Source of the DNA: Paracoccaceae bacterium
Lineage (GTDB): Bacteria > Pseudomonadota > Alphaproteobacteria > Rhodobacterales > Rhodobacteraceae
DNA length: 64,000 bases
Assembly (NCBI GenBank): GCA_021647745.1
Contig: JAKIUB010000014.1
Location: 3,772 to 67,771 of the forward strand
Reading direction: 5' to 3'
The notes under the pieces are model-generated. The model saw only the letters and a program-made list of their open reading frames with translations. It was not told the DNA's origin and did no database searches. The position numbers and the translations under genes are program-made. Positions 16,434-24,179 of this stretch are shown one piece after another (the first letter of the stretch is position 1; every line of letters begins with the position of its first letter).

Positions 16434-16523
16434 TTATACCCGCCGGGCCTTTTCCCGGCAATGGGGGCGCCAGCCTGCACCGGCCTCCATGCTCGGGCCG
16501 CGATTATGGCCGATCAGGCTCAT
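16434..16523 (-). pseudogene. 29-codon mini-ORF coupled to ribE; possible remnant of a small roseobacter protein
   Basis: ATG at 16523 overlaps the ribE stop as ATGA, the classic coupling overlap. The frame reads MSLIGHNRGPSMEAG, then AGWRPHCREKARRV, and stops at TAA. From memory this resembles the first third of an ~80-aa Rhodobacterales protein that begins with an LIGHN-x-GPSME block and continues with a Trp/Arg-rich helix. The 124 nt left before ruvC are too short to hold the rest and show no matching frame, so this looks like a truncated gene or a very short variant. Confidence 0.4.
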
Positions 16524-17122
16524 GCGTCAAAGTCCTTCAGCCGTGCGACATAGCGCGCCAATGTGTCGATCTCGAGGTTGACAGCATCTCCCGCCTTGAC
16601 GCTGTGCCATGTTGTGTGCGCTTTGGTGTGGGGGATGATATTCACCCCGAAGCGGCAGCCCTCTACATCATTAACCGTCAGCGATGTGCCATTGAGCGCC
16701 ACCGACCCTTTGGGCGCAATAAACCGCGCCAGCGCAGCCGGTGCCTCGAATTCAAAGCGCGTGCTTTCACCTTCATCCCGGGTGGAGAGCACCTGCGCCA
16801 CCCCGTCCACATGCCCCGATACGATATGCCCGCCCAGCTCGTCCCCCAGCTTCAGCGCCCGTTCGAGGTTGAGCTTTGTGCCCACAGGCCAGGCGGTATT
16901 TGCAGTAAGGATATTGGTTTTCCCCAGGCTTTCCGCAGAAATATCCACATCAAACCAGCTTTCACCCTTATCGACTACAGTAAGGCAAATGCCGTCACAG
17001 GCGATCGAAGCGCCGATATCCACCCCGCCCGTTTCATAGCGCGTGCCGATCCGCACATGCAGGTCTCCGCGCATTTCAACCTGCAAAACCTCGCCAATAT
17101 CGGTAATAATTCCGGTAAACAT
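16520..17122 (-). CDS. ribE: Riboflavin synthase, alpha chain
   Basis: 200 aa. It joins two 6,7-dimethyl-8-ribityllumazine molecules to riboflavin. Two lumazine-binding repeats are visible: MFTGIITDIGEV with GASIACDGICLTV (repeat 1) and LGGHIVSGHVDGVAQ with VALNGTSLTVNDV (repeat 2). No FMN riboswitch is visible upstream: the next 130 nt lead to the divergent kpsS gene. The other riboflavin genes are not in the window. Confidence 0.97.
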   Translation of the reverse strand: MFTGIITDIGEVLQVEMRGDLHVRIGTRYETGGVDIGASIACDGICLTVVDKGESWFDVDISAESLGKTNILTANTAWPVGTKLNLERALKLGDELGGHIVSGHVDGVAQVLSTRDEGESTRFEFEAPAALARFIAPKGSVALNGTSLTVNDVEGCRFGVNIIPHTKAHTTWHSVKAGDAVNLEIDTLARYVARLKDFDA

Positions 17123-17255
17123 TTTTTGCCCTCACAGCCTTTTTCTGCCCCTTGGTAGCAAGCGATCTGCGCCGCGGCAAGGCATGGGCGTATATTGGTT
17201 GTGAGACTCGGTGATATTACATATAGAAAAAGAAATAATTGTAATCGAGAGCCGT

Positions 17256-18527
17256 GTGTCGCATTCAACCCGTCATTTTTTGTTTCTGCAAGGTCCCCAC
17301 GGCCCGTTTTTCGGCCAGCTCGGCGCAGCGCTACAGGCTGACGGGCACGCAGTGTTCAAGGTCGGCTTTAACCGTGGCGACAGGTTTTTTTGGCCCCGCC
17401 GCTTGCCCTATACCCCCTATCGCGGCGACGAGTCGGGCTGGGCCAAGGCGCTGGAAAGACTGATCAAGGTAAATGCTATCACCGATATCGTAATTTATGG
17501 CGATGCGCGTCCGCTCCATGCGGCTGCGGTAACGGCAGCCAAAGCCCACGGGCTGAAGCTGCACTGCTTTGAAGAAGGCTATCTGCGCCCGTTCTGGGCA
17601 ACCTACGAGCGCAATGGCGCCAACGGAAACTCGCCCCTGATGGCCCTGGGCATTGAGAAAATGCGCGATATTCTTGGTGATGACGCCCCAAGGCTCGCAA
17701 AAACCCCCGCCCAATGGGGACCTCTCTGGCATCATATTTTTTATGGTGCGGTTTTTCACCTGAACCTGCTGTTTCCCTCAAAAACCTATGCGCGCTACCA
17801 ACCCCATCGCGTGGTGTCGGTCCGGCAGGAGTTTTTGGCTGGCCTGCGCGCCATGGCCACCCTGCCGCTACATTCGATCAACCGGCGGCTCGCAACACAA
17901 CGGCTTTTCAAGCGTAAAGATCCCTATTTTTTAGGGCTTTTGCAGCTCGGACACGATAGTTCCATCCTCAGCCATTCTGCCTTTGATACCAACAAACAAT
18001 TTGTCGATTTGTGCATCAAGGAGTTTTCGCGCGGGGCCAGCGCCCCTTTGCGACTGGTCTTCAAAACCCATCCTCTGGATGACGGCCGCGACAAGCTCGA
18101 CCGGCATATCCGCACCACAGCCACCCGCCACAATGTTGCCGACCGAGTGGATTTCATTCAGGGCGGCAAACTTGGCGCACTCCTTGATCGGGCAACCGGT
18201 GCCATCACCATCAATTCCACCGCCGCCCAGCAGGCGCTGTGGCGCGGCCTGCCGGTGCGCGCAACCGGAAATTCTGTTTTCAAGAAAGGCCAGCTGGTTT
18301 CTCGCCAGCCTCTGGCCGAATTTTTCAAATCCCCGACCCCGCCAGACAGGGAATCCTACCTTGTTTATCGGGCGTTTTTACTGCAAACATCGCAAGTGCC
18401 GGGCGGCTACTACACCAACGAAGGCCGCATGGCCCTGATATCGCGCGTGGTCAATATGATGTTGGCAGAGGAAGATCCCTATTCCAGCTTTATCCACCGC
18501 CATGTGGCAAAAACGACCCAGAAATAA
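17256..18527 (+). CDS. kpsS: Capsular polysaccharide export protein KpsS-like (beta-Kdo transferase)
   Basis: About 423 aa from GTG 17256, with GAGAG 4 nt upstream; GTG 17211 is an alternative, 15 codons longer. The conserved part begins RHFLFLQGPHGPFFGQLG, followed by ALQADGHAVFKVGFNRGD, YGDARPLHAAA, HCFEEGYLRPFW and, near the end, GAITINSTAAQQALWRGLPV, the signature blocks of KpsS/Capsule_synth proteins. In group 2 capsules KpsS adds the first Kdo to phosphatidylglycerol. It acts in the cytoplasm at the inner membrane. It is first of three capsule-export genes on this strand. Confidence 0.88.
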   Translation: MSHSTRHFLFLQGPHGPFFGQLGAALQADGHAVFKVGFNRGDRFFWPRRLPYTPYRGDESGWAKALERLIKVNAITDIVIYGDARPLHAAAVTAAKAHGLKLHCFEEGYLRPFWATYERNGANGNSPLMALGIEKMRDILGDDAPRLAKTPAQWGPLWHHIFYGAVFHLNLLFPSKTYARYQPHRVVSVRQEFLAGLRAMATLPLHSINRRLATQRLFKRKDPYFLGLLQLGHDSSILSHSAFDTNKQFVDLCIKEFSRGASAPLRLVFKTHPLDDGRDKLDRHIRTTATRHNVADRVDFIQGGKLGALLDRATGAITINSTAAQQALWRGLPVRATGNSVFKKGQLVSRQPLAEFFKSPTPPDRESYLVYRAFLLQTSQVPGGYYTNEGRMALISRVVNMMLAEEDPYSSFIHRHVAKTTQK

Positions 18528-18548
18528 ACAACTCAGCCACCACCTAGC

Positions 18549-18565
18549 AAACCGCTGGTTTTTTT
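18549..18565 (+). terminator. Weak terminator-like hairpin after kpsS
   Basis: AAACC (18549-18553), GCT loop, GGTTT (18557-18561), then four more T. The stem is only 5 bp with two G-C pairs, so it may end part of the kpsS transcripts or do nothing. Confidence 0.3.
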
Positions 18566-18651
18566 GCGCAGCGCGCACTATGGTAGTGTCAATAATGCGT
18601 AAAAAGCGCAATAAATATTGCTGGCCGGATATCTAATGACAGGTAGAAACA

Positions 18652-19794
18652 TTGGGAAAACATAACACTACCAGCCGGAAAGTGCGGCTTGCCGCGCTAA
18701 TGAGTATGTTGCTGGTACTGGGCGCCTGTGGCCTGCCACGCTCCGGCCCCTCGCAGGCCGAGATCATGGCCGGTTCGGTCGAGAATGGCGGTAGCACCAA
18801 TATCGTGATGGTCGATGACCGTGTCGCCCGCGCCGCAACCCTGAGCCAGCCGCTTGGTTTTTCACGCAGCTTTCTTAATGCCGGTCTCGCGGCCGTAGAC
18901 CGGATCCGCGCCGGTGATCTTATTACAATCACCATCTGGGAAAATGTCGACAATGGCCTGCTAGCCGAGACGGGGGCCAGCTCGACCACCCTGAGCGACA
19001 TCGAAGTCGACCAACTCGGAAATATTTTTGTGCCCTATGCAGGCACAATCCGCGCTTCCGGGCGCACCCCCGAAGGATTGCGCACCGACATAACCCGTGA
19101 GCTGGAGCGCCAAACCCCTGACCCGCAGGTTGAAGTGCGGCGCAAGCCCGGCAATGGTGCCGCGGTCAATGTTGTGGGCGGGGTAAACAAGCAGGGTGTC
19201 TATCTGCTTCATGCAGCCTCCCGCCGGCTCACCGCCATGCTGGCCAGTGCGGGCGGGATATCTCTCGACCCCGCCGGCACCAAGGTCATCGTGCAACGCG
19301 GCAATGAATCAGGCGCCATCTGGCTGCGTGATCTCTACTCAAACCCGAAAAACGACATCACCCTGCGCGCCAATGACCGGATTATCGTTGAAAAGGACGA
19401 GCGCTATTTCTCCGTGCTGGGCGCCACTACGGGGCAAGCGCGCATAGATTTCACCAGCCGCAACCCAAGTATCGTGGATGCGCTTTCACTTATAGGCGGG
19501 CTAAACAGCCGGATCGCCGACCCGCGCGGGATATTCATCTTTCGCATGGAGACGGCTGACATCGCCAACAAGGTGCTTGACACCACCCAATTCACCACCC
19601 CGCAGCGCGTTGCCTATGTAATAGATTTGACGACAGACGAGAGTATTTTTACGGCACAGACCTTCAAAATCCGCGATCGCGATACGATCTATGTCACTGA
19701 AGCTCCATTTGTGGGCTGGACACGGGTGCTTGAATCCATCGCCGGAACGGTGAATACTCTGGATAGCCTCGCAACTGTAGCGAGTGCGCTCTAG
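18652..19794 (+). CDS. Polysaccharide export outer-membrane lipoprotein (Wza/KpsD family)
   Basis: 380 aa with a TTG start at 18652 (AGG upstream). The next ATG would leave only eight residues before the lipobox, so TTG fits a real signal peptide better. Lipobox LGAC (Cys about 26). The poly_export domain has DRIRAGDLITITIWENVDN, VDQLGNIFVPYAGTIRASGRTPEGL and PQVEVRRK; two SLBB-like domains follow (VVGGVNKQGVYLL, VLGATTGQARIDF). The amphipathic C-terminal end could form the outer-membrane helix barrel. It forms the export channel for capsule chains; the ABC exporter and inner-membrane partner are not in the window. Confidence 0.9.
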   Translation: MGKHNTTSRKVRLAALMSMLLVLGACGLPRSGPSQAEIMAGSVENGGSTNIVMVDDRVARAATLSQPLGFSRSFLNAGLAAVDRIRAGDLITITIWENVDNGLLAETGASSTTLSDIEVDQLGNIFVPYAGTIRASGRTPEGLRTDITRELERQTPDPQVEVRRKPGNGAAVNVVGGVNKQGVYLLHAASRRLTAMLASAGGISLDPAGTKVIVQRGNESGAIWLRDLYSNPKNDITLRANDRIIVEKDERYFSVLGATTGQARIDFTSRNPSIVDALSLIGGLNSRIADPRGIFIFRMETADIANKVLDTTQFTTPQRVAYVIDLTTDESIFTAQTFKIRDRDTIYVTEAPFVGWTRVLESIAGTVNTLDSLATVASAL

Positions 19795-19821
19795 GGCTTT
19801 GGGCCGAACAAAGGATTAACA

Positions 19822-21831
19822 GTGCAAAAACTGGCGGTCTACACGCTTGGCTTCCTGCAGGTTCCCTATATCCGCAAAATGCTGCGTATTACGGGCTGGC
19901 AGGTGCAGCTCGGGCCTTTGGCACCTAATGCCGCGGCTGTCGGTGTCTGGGGCAGAAAGCCGCGGGCGCAGCGGGGGATCAAAGCCTCAAGCCGCCGTGG
20001 CCTGCCGCTGCTAAGCGTGGAAGACGCTTTTTTGCGCTCGGTTCACCCCGGACCAAAAAGCGCACCTGCCGGGCTGGTACTGGATAATATCGGCATTTTC
20101 TTTGATGCCAGCCAGCCCTCGCGCCTCGAAAATATCCTGAATTTTGAACCACTGAACGACCCGGCCGAGATCAAGCGCGCGCGCGAGGGCATCGCCTTTT
20201 TGCGCCATTACGGGCTATCAAAGTATAACCCTGTGCCGCGCGGCAACCAAAACACCCCCGCGCCCGGCTATGTGCTGGTGGTTGACCAAACCCGAGGAGA
20301 TGCCTCGATCACTTGCGGCATGGCCGCAGACCACACATTCGCCACCATGCTGGCCAAGGCTCGCGTGGACCACCCGAAAAAACGTATCGTCATCCGCACC
20401 CACCCCGCAGTCGGCCCCCGTGCCAAACAGGGGCATTTCGGGCTGGCCGATCTGGATGCCCGCACCAGTATTACCAGCCAGCCAATAAACCCGTGGGACC
20501 TGCTCGAAGGCGCTTTGGCGGTTTATTGTGTCACCTCGCAGCTTGGCTTTGAAGCCATATTGGCCGGTCACCGGCCTGTGGTATTCGGCATACCTTTTTA
20601 TGCCGGATGGGGGCTGAGTGACGACCAGCAAAGCTGCACGCGCCGCCAGCGCCAGCTTAGTGTCGAGCAGTTGTTTATCGGGGCAATGCTGCGCTATCCG
20701 GCATGGGTGGACCTTGCCTCCAGCCAGCCTTGCAGCTTCGAGAGCGCGGCTTTGGCGCTGCTGGCCCGCGCGCGACATCATTGGCTAAGTGCTACGCCCA
20801 GCGTCGCGGTCGGCATGCGCAGCTGGAAGCGACAACAGATATCAAGGTTTTTATCACGGGCCATTTTCAGCCCGCCGTCACAGGCAGCCAACGCGGCAAA
20901 AAAACGCGGCGCGCGGGTGGTTGTCTGGGCCAATCAGCAGGATCAGGCGCTCAAAACTGCCTGCGCGACCAACAATGTAGCGCTTTGGCGCATGGAAGAC
21001 GGATTTTTGCGCTCGCGCGGGCTGGGCGCGGCGCTGACACCGGCCGAATCGGTGGTGCTTGATGATCTTGGCATTTATTACGACCCCACACGCCCTTCAC
21101 GGCTGGAACGCTTGATCGAGGATTCGGTTCACCTTCCAGAGGTCGCACTGATCCGCGCACGCCGTCTCATCAAGCAGGTGGTAGCGGAAAATATTACCAA
21201 ATACAACCTGAAGATAGCCACGCCCGATTTTTTCATTCCCTCCGGCAGGCAGGTTATTCTCGTTCCCGGACAGGTCGAGGATGACGCCTCTATCCGCCTT
21301 GGCGCAGGCGAGGTTTGCACCAATCTAGGGCTGCTTCAGGCCACTCGCCGCGCCAATCCCGACGCATTTATCATCTATAAACCCCACCCCGATGTCGAAG
21401 CAGGGCTGCGGTCGGGCTTGGTGAAAAACCCGACCGCACTGGCGGATGTGGTAGCGAATAATGCCCCGATCGTCCCCCTGCTCGATATTGCCGACGAGAT
21501 CTGGACCATGACCTCCCTCACCGGTTTCGAGGCCCTGCTGCGGGGGAAAAAAACCACCTGTCTCGGTATGCCGTTTTACGCTGGCTGGGGCCTGACGAAC
21601 GACCTTTCTCCCCCCTGTCCACGCCGCCACGCCCGCCCGGACCTTGCCGCGCTGGCCCATGCGGTATTGATAGATTACCCGCTCTATCTCGACCCGAAAA
21701 CCGGCAGGGCCTGCACGCCGGAATTACTGGTAATTCGCTTAAAAAATGGTAAAGGAAAGCGGCACACTCGCCTGAAGTTACTGTCAAAAATACAAGGACG
21801 CCTTGCCTCGTTCGCCCACCTGTGGCGCTAG
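19822..21831 (+). CDS. kpsC: Capsular polysaccharide export protein KpsC (dual beta-Kdo transferase)
   Basis: 669 aa, GTG start with AAAGGA upstream. It is made of two related halves. The first has LLSVEDAFLRSV, VLDNIGIFFDASQPSRLENIL, YVLVVDQTRGDASI and VFGIPFYAGWGL; the second has WRMEDGFLRSRGLG, VLDDLGIYYDPTRPSRLERLI, VILVPGQVEDDASI and CLGMPFYAGWGL. Such paired domains are typical of KpsC, whose halves add alternating beta-Kdo residues to the capsule lipid anchor. Its stop overlaps the convergent xerC stop by a few bases. Confidence 0.95.
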   Translation: MQKLAVYTLGFLQVPYIRKMLRITGWQVQLGPLAPNAAAVGVWGRKPRAQRGIKASSRRGLPLLSVEDAFLRSVHPGPKSAPAGLVLDNIGIFFDASQPSRLENILNFEPLNDPAEIKRAREGIAFLRHYGLSKYNPVPRGNQNTPAPGYVLVVDQTRGDASITCGMAADHTFATMLAKARVDHPKKRIVIRTHPAVGPRAKQGHFGLADLDARTSITSQPINPWDLLEGALAVYCVTSQLGFEAILAGHRPVVFGIPFYAGWGLSDDQQSCTRRQRQLSVEQLFIGAMLRYPAWVDLASSQPCSFESAALALLARARHHWLSATPSVAVGMRSWKRQQISRFLSRAIFSPPSQAANAAKKRGARVVVWANQQDQALKTACATNNVALWRMEDGFLRSRGLGAALTPAESVVLDDLGIYYDPTRPSRLERLIEDSVHLPEVALIRARRLIKQVVAENITKYNLKIATPDFFIPSGRQVILVPGQVEDDASIRLGAGEVCTNLGLLQATRRANPDAFIIYKPHPDVEAGLRSGLVKNPTALADVVANNAPIVPLLDIADEIWTMTSLTGFEALLRGKKTTCLGMPFYAGWGLTNDLSPPCPRRHARPDLAALAHAVLIDYPLYLDPKTGRACTPELLVIRLKNGKGKRHTRLKLLSKIQGRLASFAHLWR

Positions 21832-22748
21832 GGTTTAGCCGCCGGATGGCTGCTGTTATATATCTCCATCAGGCGGGTCTGGTCCAGACTGGTATAAATC
21901 TGAGTGCTGGAAAGGGAGGCATGGCCGAGCAGCTCCTGAATGGTGCGCAAATCTCCGCCCGCCTCCAGCAAGTGGGTGGCAAACGAGTGGCGCAGCGCGT
22001 GTGGCGTGGCAGTGGCCGGCAGACCGAGCTGTCCGCGCAACCCTTCCATCAGCTTTTGAATGGCCCGCGCCCCCAGCCGCTTGCCGCGCACCCCGATAAA
22101 CAGCGGCCCGTCATCAGCAAGATCGTGGGGGCAGGCTTTGAGGTAGGCTTCCACCCCTGCCCGCGCGACCGGCAGCACCGGTAATATCCGCTCTTTGTTG
22201 CCCTTGCCTATGATCCGCAAAACCTCGGGTAAGGGGGCGGCAGCACGGTTCAACCCCAGTGCTTCCGATATTCGCATACCGCAACCATAAAGCAGTAATA
22301 TTACAGCGGTATCGCGCGCAGCCACCCATGGCTCTTGATGCTGAATATCAACCTGTGCGAGCATTTCACGAGCATCTCCAGCCGCTACTGGCCGCGGCAA
22401 ATTTGGCTTTACCCTTGGGCCGCGCATCGAGGGAACAGCCGCGTTTTCAATCCCTTCCATCTCAAGCAGCCAGCCATAAAACCCCTTCACCGCAGACAGT
22501 GCCCGTGCGAGGCTGCGCGCTGATAGCCCGCGCCCGCGCGCATCGGCCATCCACGCCCGCATATCGCGCACACCGACAGCTCCCAGCGCCGAAAGCCCGA
22601 CATCACCCCCGTGATAGCGGTTTAAAAAGCCGAGAAACCCGCTCACATCACGCTGGTATGCCTCTATTGTTTTTGGGCTTTTTCCCTGCACCTGCGCGGC
22701 CAAAAGCCAGCGCTGCATCAAATCCAGCGCTTGCGCCGAGCCGCTCAC
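21828..22748 (-). CDS. xerC: Tyrosine recombinase XerC
   Basis: 306 aa. SAM-like core-binding domain at residues 1-100, then the catalytic domain with the family residues: Arg in YGCGMRISEALGL, Lys in GKGNKERILPV, HALRHSFATHLLEAGGDLRTIQELLGH with the H-x-x-R and the late His, and the Tyr nucleophile in TQIYTSLDQTRL. The C-terminal end NSSHPAA matches XerC. With XerD it resolves chromosome dimers at dif. The DUF484 neighbour supports XerC over a phage integrase. No dif site was recognised. Confidence 0.93.
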   Translation of the reverse strand: MSGSAQALDLMQRWLLAAQVQGKSPKTIEAYQRDVSGFLGFLNRYHGGDVGLSALGAVGVRDMRAWMADARGRGLSARSLARALSAVKGFYGWLLEMEGIENAAVPSMRGPRVKPNLPRPVAAGDAREMLAQVDIQHQEPWVAARDTAVILLLYGCGMRISEALGLNRAAAPLPEVLRIIGKGNKERILPVLPVARAGVEAYLKACPHDLADDGPLFIGVRGKRLGARAIQKLMEGLRGQLGLPATATPHALRHSFATHLLEAGGDLRTIQELLGHASLSSTQIYTSLDQTRLMEIYNSSHPAAKP

Positions 22749-23431
22749 GCCACCCAGCGGCGTAAAATACGCTCAAAAGCCTCGGCGAAAAATGTCAGCA
22801 GGTCTACCCCTTGTTCGGGGCTGAAGCGGTCGGTATTTTCAGAGCCAAAGGCCAGGAGCGCCGGAAGTTGCTTTTGCCCAAGGTCCAGGCGCAGCAATGC
22901 TTCGGATTTTACCCGACCGGCAGCGGCAGTAAACACCTTGGATTTGTTTGGACCAGCCAGGCGCAGCGTAACTTTGCGCAGGGCAATATCACGGCCATTG
23001 GTAACGATCTCGCGAATCGCCCCCGGCTCCAGCGGGGTGATTACCGCATGGGGCAGCTCGTTGCTCTGGGATTTGCGCTCGATGCAAAGCCGCACCATAT
23101 CAACCCCCAATATATTAGCGACCTCGCTTTGCAGCACATCAAGAAAGCTCTGGAAATCGCGCGGCTCAAGCACCGAAAGCACGGCGCGCTGCACCTGACT
23201 GGTGCCCGCCATATTGTCATAGGCGGCAGCAATCACACTGGCATGGGTATCTTCCAGCCGTTCCAGCCGCTGCTCCAGCCGCTCCAGAAAGACATTGCGC
23301 AGGTCAACCACGCGCTCGCCATTAACCGCATCTTGCGCGTGCAAAAGCGCGCGCATCACGTCGCTATCATCCAGCACCACCGAAGGGTCGCTCAGAATAT
23401 CGGCTTTAAGTTTTTTGATCGCGTCGCTCAT
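22745..23431 (-). CDS. DUF484 family protein
   Basis: 228 aa. It starts with a charged helix (AIKKLKADILSDPSVVLDDSDVMRALL) and a coiled segment RNVFLERLEQRLERLEDTHASVIAAAYDN, then a GAF-like domain through ALLAFGSENTDRFSPEQGVDLLTFFAEAFERIL. This matches the DUF484 family, in enterobacteria found beside xerC, as here with a 4-nt overlap. The molecular function is unknown. Confidence 0.85.
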   Translation of the reverse strand: MSDAIKKLKADILSDPSVVLDDSDVMRALLHAQDAVNGERVVDLRNVFLERLEQRLERLEDTHASVIAAAYDNMAGTSQVQRAVLSVLEPRDFQSFLDVLQSEVANILGVDMVRLCIERKSQSNELPHAVITPLEPGAIREIVTNGRDIALRKVTLRLAGPNKSKVFTAAAGRVKSEALLRLDLGQKQLPALLAFGSENTDRFSPEQGVDLLTFFAEAFERILRRWVA

Positions 23432-23456
23432 CTTGTCCTCGAATAAGCTAGGGGCC

Positions 23457-24110
23457 TCAAAGAATCTGCTGGCCGGTTTTGGCCCAGTCGGCCATAAAGG
23501 CTTTCAGGCCCTTTTCTGTCAGCGGGTGGTCGGCGAGCTTTTTCAGCACCTCCGGCGGGGCGGTCACCACATCGGCACCGATCAGCGCTGATTGGGTCAC
23601 ATGGTTAACCGTGCGCACCGAGGCCACGAGAATCTCGGTTTTGAACAGGTAATTGTCATAGATGGTACGAATTTCGTCAATCAGGTCCATACCGTCGAGG
23701 TTTATATCATCGAGCCGTCCCACGAAGGGCGAAATAAATGTTGCGCCAGCCTTGGCGGCCAGCAATGCTTGGTTGGCAGAAAAGCACAGCGTAACATTAA
23801 CCATGGTGCCTTCGTCCGACAGGGTTTTGCAGGCCTTTAGCCCTGCCCATGTCAGCGGCACTTTTACTGCGATGTTTTCGGCGATTTTTGCAAGCTTGCG
23901 GCCCTCGGCTATCATGTCTTCGGCACCGGTTGCCACCACTTCGGCACTAACCGGCCCATCAACCAGCGCGCAGATCTCTTTGGTCACCTCGAGTATATCG
24001 CGCCCCGATTTCAGGATCAGCGAAGGGTTGGTAGTAACCCCGTCAACCATGCCGGTTTCATTCAGCTCCGCAATGGCGTCAATATCCGCGGTATCTACAA
24101 AAAATTTCAT
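23457..24110 (-). CDS. fsa: Transaldolase / fructose-6-phosphate aldolase-like protein
   Basis: 217 aa from ATG 24110 (MKFFVDTADIDAIAEL); another ATG is three codons earlier. Single TIM barrel of the short MipB/TalC type: GVTTNPSLI near residue 28, the Schiff-base Lys in NIAVKVPLTWAGLKA near 85, VNVTLCFSANQALLAAKAGATFISPFVGRLDD, and the late GADVVTAPPEVL. The subfamily includes both transaldolases and fructose-6-phosphate aldolases, which sequence alone separates poorly. It is divergent from priA. Confidence 0.9.
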   Translation of the reverse strand: MKFFVDTADIDAIAELNETGMVDGVTTNPSLILKSGRDILEVTKEICALVDGPVSAEVVATGAEDMIAEGRKLAKIAENIAVKVPLTWAGLKACKTLSDEGTMVNVTLCFSANQALLAAKAGATFISPFVGRLDDINLDGMDLIDEIRTIYDNYLFKTEILVASVRTVNHVTQSALIGADVVTAPPEVLKKLADHPLTEKGLKAFMADWAKTGQQIL

Positions 24111-24179
24111 GCCTGTCATCCGTTTATTATGCGCTCCCCGCGAGCGGTTTCGCTATACCATATCCCAAGGATTCGGTGG

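Noticed and set aside
16310..17158. 282-codon frame across the ribE region on the plus strand
   Set aside because: It overlaps ribE antisense and contains nothing recognisable.
21828..22748. Phage or island integrase
   Set aside because: Sequence and the DUF484 neighbour fit chromosomal XerC; no att repeats, tRNA or phage genes are near.
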